The position numbers were made by a program, and so were the translations under genes. Positions 43,027 through 50,632 of a stretch of 64,000 nt of DNA are shown here, piece by piece (position 1 is the first letter of the stretch; every line of letters begins with the position of its first letter). The DNA comes from JBFWWP01 sp050246115 (lineage in GTDB: Bacteria; Planctomycetota; UBA8108; UBA1146; JAJFFE01), in contig JBFWWP010000001.1 of assembly GCA_050246115.1 (NCBI GenBank), forward strand, positions 310,001 through 374,000. The letters are read 5' to 3'. The notes beneath the pieces were generated by a model. The model did not search any database. It was not told the DNA's origin and worked only from the letters and a program-made list of their open reading frames with translations.

Positions 43027-44745
43027 ATGGGTGCCAACAACAAGCGGAGCTCGCACCGGCTCTCCTTCGCCAAGACCGCGACCAAAGCGGATATCCTGGC
43101 GCGCGACCAGGCCACGTCCCACCGGGTCGTGCGGCTGCTGACTACGGTCATCTTCGCTGCATATGCGACGTTGATGGTCGGCCTCGGTTCGGTCGGAGTC
43201 ACCGATTGGGAGGCTTGGGGAAGCCTCTTCGGGGTCGTTCTCGTCGTCCACCTGTGCATGTTTCTCATGGTGCGGGTCTATCACTCCGAACTTCTCGCCG
43301 AGCTGAACACGTTCGCCCACTACTTCATGTTGCTGGCCGTGTTCGTGCTCATCGCGAAAGTCATGATTCGCTCGGAGACCGACCTGGTCTTGCTCGTGCC
43401 CCTCCCCGTGCTTGCGATGCTCGTAGCGCTCATCTTCAGCCCCCCACTGGCCATCAGTACTTCGCTGGCGAGCGCCACGATCGCTGGACTCATGACGCAG
43501 CAGGGAGTCGGGGGGGAGTCGCAGGCGCCCTTCGTCATGTCGGTGACCTTGTTCGCGGGCGGGCTAGTTGCCGCCCTCGGGATGCACCGGATTCGCAACC
43601 GCACGCGACTCGTCATCATCGGTTTTGCCGCCGGCGTCGCGCAGTTCGTGACCTGCCTCCTCCTGGAGCTGTGGGCCCTCGGCGTTCCCACCGATTGGGC
43701 TGCCGGTGCCGACCGTCTGATTCACCCTGGCTTCGCGTTCCTGAACGGTCTTGGCGCCGGCATTCTCGTCACCAGCGCGCTGCCGTTCGTGGAGCGGATC
43801 TTCAATGTCACGACCGACATTCGCCTGATCGAACTCGCCGACGTGAACCTACCCCTTCTGCGTGACTTCTCGCTGTTGGCGCCAGGTTCCTGGGTCCATT
43901 CCCAAACCGTCGGGCAGCTGGCGGAGGAGGCAGCGCGCAGCATTGGCGCCAACGACTTGCTTGCGCGGGTCGGGGCCTACTACCACGACATCGGGAAGAT
44001 GCTGAAGCCGCTGTACTTCGTGGAGAACGTCAGGGATGGCGAGAACATGCATGACCGCCTGTCCCCCGAGATGTCGCGTTTGATCATCATCGCGCACGTG
44101 AAGGACGGCATTCGGCTCGCGCAGGAAGAGGGGCTACCGAAACCGATCGTCGACATGATCCCCATGCACCATGGCACGTCGGTCGTCGAGTACTTCTATC
44201 ACAAGAAGCGTCAGCAGGAGGAGAGCCGCGGCTTCTCGGAGAGCGGTCAGGGAGCGTTTCAGTACCCAGGGCCCAAGCCGACGTTTCGGGAAGCGGGCAT
44301 CTTGATGCTGGCGGACTCCGTGGAAGCGATCTCGCGCTTGCTGACGGAGCCGACGCCCACTCGCTTGCGGCAGGTCGTGCGTGATGTGATCCAGAAGAAG
44401 ATGTCGACCGGACAACTCGACCAGTGCGAACTCACGGTACGCGACCTGAAGGGGATCGAGGATGCCTTCGTAAGGGTCTTGGCCGCGATTCAACACGGAC
44501 GCATTCGCTATCCGACGGATGACGACGGCGACGGAGGCACGGGGGTCGGTGTCGGGCCGCGGTCTGCTGGACCGGGCGGTAGCCGCGAGCGTGGGCCCGA
44601 CAAGGTGGCACCGCCGCGTCCGCCGGCCGAGAAGAGTGCAAACGACCCGGGCACCAAGGGAGACGCTGCCGGTGTTCCCCGGCCCGCGGCCTCGCGACCT
44701 GGATCCGAAGTGTTGCGCGCGGCCGCCCGCCCAGCTCGGGATTGA
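43027..44745 (+). CDS. Membrane HD-domain phosphodiesterase (PgpH/7TM-HD type)
   Basis: This 572-aa protein starts at ATG 43027 with GGAAGGA upstream. About seven transmembrane helices (residues 40-255) are followed by a cytoplasmic HD domain: HSQTV with the first His, YYHDIGKM with the HD pair, IIAHVKDG and IPMHHGT. This matches the 7TM-HD family whose PgpH members cleave c-di-AMP. The large exterior 7TMR-HDED sensor of Listeria-type PgpH is missing, so the protein is a shortened form. A Gly/Pro-rich tail follows the HD domain. Its place between phoH and ybeY is common in bacteria. Confidence 0.85.
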   Translation: MGANNKRSSHRLSFAKTATKADILARDQATSHRVVRLLTTVIFAAYATLMVGLGSVGVTDWEAWGSLFGVVLVVHLCMFLMVRVYHSELLAELNTFAHYFMLLAVFVLIAKVMIRSETDLVLLVPLPVLAMLVALIFSPPLAISTSLASATIAGLMTQQGVGGESQAPFVMSVTLFAGGLVAALGMHRIRNRTRLVIIGFAAGVAQFVTCLLLELWALGVPTDWAAGADRLIHPGFAFLNGLGAGILVTSALPFVERIFNVTTDIRLIELADVNLPLLRDFSLLAPGSWVHSQTVGQLAEEAARSIGANDLLARVGAYYHDIGKMLKPLYFVENVRDGENMHDRLSPEMSRLIIIAHVKDGIRLAQEEGLPKPIVDMIPMHHGTSVVEYFYHKKRQQEESRGFSESGQGAFQYPGPKPTFREAGILMLADSVEAISRLLTEPTPTRLRQVVRDVIQKKMSTGQLDQCELTVRDLKGIEDAFVRVLAAIQHGRIRYPTDDDGDGGTGVGVGPRSAGPGGSRERGPDKVAPPRPPAEKSANDPGTKGDAAGVPRPAASRPGSEVLRAAARPARD

Positions 44746-44755
44746 GAGACATCTC

Positions 44756-45268
44756 GTGAAGCTACGTCCACGGAAGTCGACGCCATCGGGTTCTCCGACG
44801 CCGCCCCCGGTCCTTCCCGACATCGGGGTTACGAATCAACAGCAAACGCTGGAGATTCCGGCCGCGCGAGTTCGGGGCCTCGTTCGCTTCGTCCTCGCTG
44901 CCGAGCAACGGGAGGGGCGTGTGGAGATCACCTTCGTCGACGATGCGCGCATCGCGCAGATCCACCAGCAGTTTCTCGGGGTGAGTGGGCCGACGGATGT
45001 GATCACGTTTCCGATCGACGACGGGGACGAAGACGCACTGCGCGGAGACGAGCTCCCGTTGCCGCTATTGGGCGAGATCGTCGTGTCGACCGACACCGCG
45101 AAGCGCCAAGCACCGGACTTCGGCAACGAGCCGTTGCTGGAAGTGCTGCTCTACGTGGTCCACGGGGTGCTCCACCTCGTTGGCTACGACGACCGGGCAC
45201 CCGCCGATCGCCAGCGGATGGAGAGCCGTCAATCGGAGCTACTCGCCGCGTGGCGCGCCCAGGAGTAG
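44756..45268 (+). CDS. ybeY: Endoribonuclease YbeY (rRNA maturation factor)
   Basis: YbeY is a metal-dependent RNase in 16S rRNA maturation and ribosome quality control. GTG 44756 gives 170 aa; the open frame upstream overlaps the HD gene. Motifs: VEITFVDDARIAQIHQQFLG, PTDVITFPID, LLGEIVVSTD and the metal site VHGVLHLVGYDD. The usual third His (GYDH) is Asp here. Asp can ligate zinc, but the change deserves note. It is convergent with the LOG-family gene, 16 bp apart. Confidence 0.85.
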   Translation: MKLRPRKSTPSGSPTPPPVLPDIGVTNQQQTLEIPAARVRGLVRFVLAAEQREGRVEITFVDDARIAQIHQQFLGVSGPTDVITFPIDDGDEDALRGDELPLPLLGEIVVSTDTAKRQAPDFGNEPLLEVLLYVVHGVLHLVGYDDRAPADRQRMESRQSELLAAWRAQE

Positions 45269-45284
45269 GCGCGCCGGCGGTCGT

Positions 45285-45866
45285 TCAACTCTCCTCGCTC
45301 GTCATCCATTGCTGGAGCCGCGGGGCCTCGTAGGCGACCATTCGGTCGATGAGTTCATCGTCGACGTCGGCCGCGAGCAGGAGCTGTCGGTACTCCGGTC
45401 GGATGAATCCCTTCGCGACGGCATCGTCGATCATGGTGATGAGGGGCGCGTAGTAGTCGAGTACGTTCAACAACCCAACCGGCTTGCGGTGGATTCCCAG
45501 CTGCGCCCAGGTGATGACCTCGAACAGCTCCTCCAAGGTTCCAAAGCCACCGGGCAGGGCGATGAACCCTTCGGCGAGTTCCGCCATACGTGCCTTGCGC
45601 GCGTGCATGTTGGGCACGATTTCCTGACGGGTGAGCGATTGGTGAGCGATCTCCTTGGTCGCGAGCCCTCTCGGGATCACCCCGTGCACCCGGCCACCGG
45701 CACCCAGGACGGCGTCGGCCACCGCCCCCATCATGCCGACGCTTCCGCCCCCATACACCAAGTCGATGCCACGAGCCGCTAGCCGCTCACCCAAGGCCCG
45801 CGCCGCCGTCGTGTAGCTCGAGTCGTTACCCGGATTCGCCCCACAGAAGACGCAGATACTCTTCAC
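45285..45866 (-). CDS. LOG-family protein (cytokinin riboside 5'-monophosphate phosphoribohydrolase-like)
   Basis: GTG 45866 opens VKSICVFCGANPGNDSSY, the normal N-terminus, giving 193 aa; the open frame upstream to 45923 is not conserved. Signature motifs are YGGGSVGMMGAVADA and the nucleotide-binding PGGFGTLEELFE. Bacterial LOG proteins hydrolyse AMP or other nucleoside monophosphates to base and ribose 5-phosphate; many are annotated TIGR00730 Rossmann-fold proteins. The physiological role here is not indicated by neighbours. Confidence 0.9.
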   Translation of the reverse strand: MKSICVFCGANPGNDSSYTTAARALGERLAARGIDLVYGGGSVGMMGAVADAVLGAGGRVHGVIPRGLATKEIAHQSLTRQEIVPNMHARKARMAELAEGFIALPGGFGTLEELFEVITWAQLGIHRKPVGLLNVLDYYAPLITMIDDAVAKGFIRPEYRQLLLAADVDDELIDRMVAYEAPRLQQWMTSEES

Positions 45867-46101
45867 CGGTGAACACTTCCCGCTCGATTTCCCGAGCTGA
45901 ATGGAGCAGACCTGGAGACCCAACGGCGCGTAGCGTACCAGCTCCGGCGGTGGGGAGAACAGCTTCCGCGGCCGGATCGGGGGCCGGCGCCTTCCAGCAC
46001 GGCCAGCGAGGCGAGCGGCCGGGTCGGACCGAGCGATCGCGGTGGGAGTCGCAAGCTCACGGCTCGCCTCGACGAAGAGGCGACGCCGGCAGGGCGACTC
46101 C

Positions 46102-46914
46102 TTACGAGCTCGAAACGCTCGAACTTCCGGCGGTGGCGGTGGCCGCGGTAGCGGCGGCCGAGCGGATCATGACGCAGTCGAACTCGACCACACGCTGATC
46201 CTCTTCTTGGGCGCAGGGGAACAGCCCTGTGAGCTCGAAGCCGAGTCGCTCGTACTCCGCGATGCATTCGCGGTAGCCGAGCGCGTCGTGGTAGAGCGGT
46301 CGCACGGACACTTCGGACTGGAGTGCTCGGACTTGGGAGAGGATCCCGTTGGCCCCGGAGATGACGGCCGGGTCCGCCCCTTGGGTGTCGACCTTGAGCA
46401 GAGCCCGCACGGAATCCAGCTCCGGAACGAGGGACGCGAGGAATCCCGGGTCGTCTAGGCGTCGCGTGTTCACCTTCTCGGTGCGCTCGACCCGACTGCC
46501 GCGCCCGGACCAGTCCAAGCTGTACTCGTTGGGCGTCAACATCGAAGAGAACACCGAGTCGGTCGTGACGTGGAACGTACGTTCCTCGGAGCGATCGGCA
46601 AGTGCCCACCGGTGGCAGGTCCAAAGTGCGTCCGCCGCACATCGGCGCGCGAGGACTTCGTAGTTGGCGGCGATCGGCTCGAACGAGACGATGCGTCCCC
46701 GGTAGCCGAGGCCCCGTAGGGCGTTTCCGTACTCGCCATAGTGGGCTCCGACGTCGATGACGCAGTTGATCTCTTGTTGCGCAAGCAGCCGTTCCAGGTG
46801 GAGCCACAGAGGATTGAACTGGATCGGTCGGCGCACGATCTCGTACCCGAGTGCGTGTGCCCCGAGTCGAATGAGGCGGCGGAAGAGCTTGGGGACTCCG
46901 AACGTTCGCGACAT
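46102..46914 (-). CDS. FkbM-family SAM-dependent methyltransferase
   Basis: ATG 46914 has a strong SD (AGGAGAAG) and gives 270 aa. The SAM-binding core is CVIDVGAHYGEYGNALRGLG with the acidic FEPIAANYEVL; the family motif LLKVDTQGADPAVISGA follows. FkbM enzymes O-methylate sugars or polyketides; here a glycan target is likely but unproven. The last ~20 residues are a low-complexity Ala/Thr/Ser tail from a GGC/GGT-rich DNA stretch. Confidence 0.85.
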   Translation of the reverse strand: MSRTFGVPKLFRRLIRLGAHALGYEIVRRPIQFNPLWLHLERLLAQQEINCVIDVGAHYGEYGNALRGLGYRGRIVSFEPIAANYEVLARRCAADALWTCHRWALADRSEERTFHVTTDSVFSSMLTPNEYSLDWSGRGSRVERTEKVNTRRLDDPGFLASLVPELDSVRALLKVDTQGADPAVISGANGILSQVRALQSEVSVRPLYHDALGYRECIAEYERLGFELTGLFPCAQEEDQRVVEFDCVMIRSAAATAATATAGSSSVSSS

Positions 46915-47455
46915 GGACTTCTCCTGAGGCGGTCGCCGCGTGTGGCTCACCGGAGTGCCCGTCCGGGACCACGCCTGATTCAGTGATCGACCGTTCCCGG
47001 CGATCGCCGTTGCCGCGGCTCGCAGATTGCCCCGCGACCCAGCCCTCAGGAGGCGCCCAAGAACAACTTCGACATCTTGCCGTCGATTGGGGTCAGATTC
47101 GGCCGCTCCGGAAAGCTCGGAACCGGAGGCGTAGCCTCAGTTCCGGTGAAGATTTCGAGGTTTTCGGATCGGTCGAAGATGGCCCGAAGCGACGAGCAAG
47201 AGGGTGAAGTGATTCTCGGGCGACTCCTCAGCGGCGATCTCGGCCGGAGTACTTCCCTCGGGCCCGTGTGCGGGGTAGCCTCCGCCCACGGTTCGGGCGG
47301 CCCCGGGAATGGCGACCCCGACGCCCCTTTCGCGGCCCCCTGGCGGCGAGGCGCGCTCGCAGGGCCACCGGAGCCAGCTCAGCCGAAACTCCGCAGCCGC
47401 ACCGAGTTGGGGGATTGGCCGCCACGGCGGAGCAATGACTCGTACGAGGAGTTCG
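46915..47455. other. Divergent intergenic region containing MITE copy 2
   Basis: These 541 bp between the FkbM gene (-) and uppP (+) hold the second mobile element (47049-47227). The remaining sequence has no supported gene. Native promoters of both genes were not identified. Confidence 0.6.
47049..47227 (+). mobile_element. MITE-like element, copy 2 (179 bp)
   Basis: It has the same orientation and sequence as copy 1 (about 95% identical) and differs from copy 3 at about seven positions. Its ends read GGAGGCGCCCAAGAA and TTCTCGGGCGACTCC. It is flanked by perfect CTCAG direct repeats (47045-47049 and 47227-47231). It encodes no transposase, only a short open frame. Confidence 0.9.
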
Positions 47456-48265
47456 ATGGACCCCTGGCAAGCGTTGATCCTCGGGCTCGTCGAGGGCCTG
47501 ACCGAGTACCTTCCGGTCAGCTCGACCGGTCACCTCCTGATCGCCCAACGCCTGTTGGGGATTCCGGCGAGCGAGGCAGCGAACGCCTATGCCATCGTCA
47601 TCCAAGCGGGCGCGATCGTGGCCGTTCTCGGCCTGTACCGCCGGCGGGTGTCCCAGATGGCGCTGGGACTCACCGGTCGCGACGCCGACGGCGGTAGGAT
47701 CGCGCTGGCCTTGGGCGTGGCGTTCGTGCCGGCCGCGACCCTCGGCCTGCTCGCAGGGGACGTGATCGAGGCGTATCTATTCGGACCCTGGCCGATCGCC
47801 GTGGCGTGGGCGTTGGGTGGCGTGGTGTTGCTCGGGATCGCCCCGCGATTGAAGCAGCGCCCCGGGTACGACCTCGAGATGTTGACCGTCCGCGTCGGCG
47901 TCATCGTCGGACTTGCCCAGTGTGCCGCGCTGTGGCCGGGCGTCAGTCGGAGCCTGGCGACGATCCTCGGCGGGCTCGCCGCGGGACTGTCGCTCACGGC
48001 CGCGGTGGAGTTCTCGTTCCTTCTCGGGCTCATCACGCTTGGGGCAGCCACCGCGTACAAGACCCTCGATAGCGGGGCCACCATGTTCGCCGCCTACGGT
48101 CTGACCGAGATCACCGTGGGCTTCGTGGCGGCATGGGTGTCGGCGGTGCTTTCCGTGAAGTGGATGGTGCACTACCTGAGCCAGCGCGGTTTGGGTCTGT
48201 TCGGATGGTGGCGTTTGGCCGCGGCCGCCGTCGTCGTGTGGTTCATCCTGACCGGGATTCTGTAG
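47456..48265 (+). CDS. uppP: Undecaprenyl-diphosphatase (BacA/UppP)
   Basis: UppP removes a phosphate from C55-PP to recycle the lipid carrier. ATG 47456 (GAGGAG upstream) gives 269 aa with about eight transmembrane segments. The catalytic motifs are GLVEGLTEYLPVSSTGHLLI and LWPGVSRSLATILGG. Length and motifs are normal. A MITE lies 229 bp upstream. uppP and DUF503 converge 9 bp apart over a small hairpin (CCCCT/AGGGG). Confidence 0.94.
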   Translation: MDPWQALILGLVEGLTEYLPVSSTGHLLIAQRLLGIPASEAANAYAIVIQAGAIVAVLGLYRRRVSQMALGLTGRDADGGRIALALGVAFVPAATLGLLAGDVIEAYLFGPWPIAVAWALGGVVLLGIAPRLKQRPGYDLEMLTVRVGVIVGLAQCAALWPGVSRSLATILGGLAAGLSLTAAVEFSFLLGLITLGAATAYKTLDSGATMFAAYGLTEITVGFVAAWVSAVLSVKWMVHYLSQRGLGLFGWWRLAAAAVVVWFILTGIL

Positions 48266-48274
48266 CCCCTCCGG

Positions 48275-48619
48275 TCAAGGGGGCGGCTCGTCCTCGGCCG
48301 AGTCGGACCAACCCTCCCACTGCTGTTCCCCGTCGAACTCGAGGACCTCGCGCTCCACGGCCAGCAAGATCGATCCGGGGTGGTGACGCACGAAGTCCTC
48401 GATCTTGCGCAGTGCGGAGTCGGCGCCCTGAGCGTCGAGCGAGACGTGCGCGATCCCGAGTTGCGCCCGCTGCCAGAGGTCTTGCGACCCGACTTCGGCG
48501 ACGGACACGTTGAAGCGCGCGAACAGTCGATCCTTGAGGCTGCGGAGCACCTGGCGTTTCCCCTTCAAGGATCCGGCCAGCGGAATATGGAGATCGATGC
48601 GCAGCACGCCGACTCTCAA
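48275..48619 (-). CDS. DUF503 family protein (YlxP-like)
   Basis: TTG 48619 opens LRVGVLRIDLHIPLAGSLKG, the family N-terminus, giving 114 aa. The conserved KGKRQVLRSLKDRLFARFNV and VAEVGSQDLWQRAQLG segments are present. Relatives are often near rbfA or infB and ribosome-maturation genes; their biochemical role is unclear. Its start overlaps the TGA of the upstream sigma54 activator (TTGA), so here it appears translationally coupled to a regulator. An acidic tail (EDEPPP) ends the protein. Confidence 0.85.
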   Translation of the reverse strand: MRVGVLRIDLHIPLAGSLKGKRQVLRSLKDRLFARFNVSVAEVGSQDLWQRAQLGIAHVSLDAQGADSALRKIEDFVRHHPGSILLAVEREVLEFDGEQQWEGWSDSAEDEPPP

Positions 48620-50400
48620 TTCGCACCGCCTTGCTCGGTCCGTCCGCCACAGGGAAGGGGGAGGCTCAGGTCTTGGAGTTTCTTGCGCAGCGCGTCCGCC
48701 GGCATCGCCAGCGTGCGGGCGAGCTCTTCCGCGTCGTTCGTTTCGCTGCAACGCGATACGAACTCGACGTAGCCACGGAGATCCTGACGGAGCTTCACTG
48801 GACTCACCCCGAGTAGTTTGGCGGCCGGGCGCAACCGCCAGTCGGTGTAGCGGAGGGCCTCGATGATCAGTTTGCCCGAGAACTCCCGCTGCATGTGATA
48901 ATACGGGCGTTCTTCTTTCGCCGCATGGTCCGAAGTCAGCGCGAACAGCTGCCGCGCCTGGTCTGCGTCCAAGGACATGCACTCACCACGAAACAGCGGG
49001 GCCGTACGCCGGTCACTCGCGGTTGCAGCGGACGCAACGGGCCGCGCCGGAACCTCCCCGCGAATCTCGAACGTGCGCAACATCGTGGCGTCGTCGATGA
49101 CTGCCGACGAGGCCAGCGCGACGGCCAGTTCGACCACGTTGCGAAGCTCGCGAACATTGTTCGCTCGCCAGTCGCGCGCCACGAGCCGCGCTAGCGCCTC
49201 GGGCTCGATGGCGCGCACGGGAGGCCGCTTGTGGACCCCGACCTCGGCAATGAACTGGTCCGCCAGGATCGGGATGTCGTCCTTGCGCTCGCGCAGAGGC
49301 GGGAGCTGAATCGGGAACTTGTGGATGCGGTGGTAGAGGTCTTGGATGAACCGCTTCTGCTCGACTTCGACCTGCAGATTGCGATTGGTGGCGCAGATCA
49401 CCCGGACATCCACTGGCCTCTGAACGGACTCTCCGACACGCCGGATCTCGCCCTCCTGGAGGACGCGCCGCAGCTTCTGCTGCAGGGCCAATGACGAGTC
49501 GCAGATCTCGTCGAGGAACAGCGTGCCGCCGCTTGCCTCCTCGAAGGCGCCGGGCTTGTCGGTGAGCGCACCCGTGAAGGCCCCCCGTTTGTGTCCGAAC
49601 AGCTCGCTCTCCAAGAGATTCTCCGACAAGCCGGAGCAGTCGACGATCACGAACGCGCGCTTCGCACGTGGGCTGCGTTGATGGATCGCCCGCGCGAACA
49701 GTTCCTTCCCAGAGCCGGACTCCCCCGTGATGAGCACGGTTTGGTTCGAGGCCGCTGCGAGCGTGGCCAGCTGCAGGGCGGCGCGCATGGCTTCGGACCG
49801 GCCGAGGATCGTGGAGGCCGCCGACCCCGCCGCCACCTGCAGGCTGCGGATCTCGCGCATGTGTTGCTGGTGCAGCAGCGCTGTCTTCACGTACGGCGCG
49901 ATGGTTGCCGCAAACTCGCCGAGGAAGTTCTGATCCTCGGAGTTGAACGGATGCGCGGCGTCCTGACGTTCGACGTAGATGGCGCCGAGGGGTGCGTCCT
50001 CGGAGAGGATCGGTACGGACACCAAAGATAGGCCGGGGAGATCGCGCAGGCTGTCGACGCTCTGGTAAAACTGGCTCGAATTCGTGGCACCGTACAGTAC
50101 CGGGACCGCTTCGGTCAGCGTTCGCTCGACGACCGTGCGGCTGAAGCTCGAGTCCTCTCCGGCTTTCCAACCGCCGGTGACCTCGAGCGGCTCACCGTCG
50201 CCGCGGCGGACGATGAGGAGTCCACGGTCGATCGCTTTGCCTTCGCCGAACTCGAGTTCCTTGAAAGCAAGCCCGAGGATGCGATCCATGATCGCACGAC
50301 TATCGTAGTCCTGGTCGATTTGCTGGCTCATGTAGAAGCCGTCGAGTTCGGACTTGATCCGCATGAGGGCGGAGCTTCTCCGGAAGGCGAATCGGTTCAT
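48616..50400 (-). CDS. Sigma54-dependent activator, GAF-AAA-HTH
   Basis: This 594-aa protein starts at ATG 50400 (AGGA 6 nt upstream). The GAF sensor covers about residues 25-175 (PLGAIYVERQDAAHPFN). The sigma54-interaction AAA domain has GESGSGKELFARAI, GAFTGALTDKPG, TLFLDEICDSS, VICATNRNL and the arginine finger region NNVRELRNVVEL, where the usual PGNVREL is altered. A Fis-like helix-turn-helix (LRPAAKLLGVSPVKLRQDL) lies near 545, followed by a second HTH-like tail. The kinase-AAA-TPR gene is just upstream with a MITE between. Together they match the domain order of the 1963-aa fusion. Confidence 0.88.
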   Translation of the reverse strand: MNRFAFRRSSALMRIKSELDGFYMSQQIDQDYDSRAIMDRILGLAFKELEFGEGKAIDRGLLIVRRGDGEPLEVTGGWKAGEDSSFSRTVVERTLTEAVPVLYGATNSSQFYQSVDSLRDLPGLSLVSVPILSEDAPLGAIYVERQDAAHPFNSEDQNFLGEFAATIAPYVKTALLHQQHMREIRSLQVAAGSAASTILGRSEAMRAALQLATLAAASNQTVLITGESGSGKELFARAIHQRSPRAKRAFVIVDCSGLSENLLESELFGHKRGAFTGALTDKPGAFEEASGGTLFLDEICDSSLALQQKLRRVLQEGEIRRVGESVQRPVDVRVICATNRNLQVEVEQKRFIQDLYHRIHKFPIQLPPLRERKDDIPILADQFIAEVGVHKRPPVRAIEPEALARLVARDWRANNVRELRNVVELAVALASSAVIDDATMLRTFEIRGEVPARPVASAATASDRRTAPLFRGECMSLDADQARQLFALTSDHAAKEERPYYHMQREFSGKLIIEALRYTDWRLRPAAKLLGVSPVKLRQDLRGYVEFVSRCSETNDAEELARTLAMPADALRKKLQDLSLPLPCGGRTEQGGAN

Positions 50401-50416
50401 GGGTCCTGTTCCTTTG

Positions 50417-50595
50417 GGAGTCGCCCAAGAATAACTTCACCCTCTTGCTCGTCGCTTCGGGCCATCTTCGACCGATCCGAAAACCTCGAAATCCTCACCG
50501 GAACTAAGGCTACGCCTCCGGTTCCGAGCTTTCCGGAGCGGCCGAATCTGACCCAAATCGACGGCAAGATGTCGAAGTTATTCTTGGGCGACTCC
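50417..50595 (-). mobile_element. MITE-like element, copy 3 (179 bp), inverted
   Basis: It is the reverse complement of copies 1 and 2, with perfect 22-bp terminal repeats (GGAGTCGCCCAAGAATAACT... and its exact complement). The left flank CTTTG and right flank CTTAG form an imperfect duplication. It ends 16 bp before the start codon of the sigma54 activator, inside the kinase-activator spacer. Confidence 0.9.
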
Positions 50596-50632
50596 TTAGG
50601 CGCCTTGTCGTTGGCCGATGGCTGCAGCTCGT

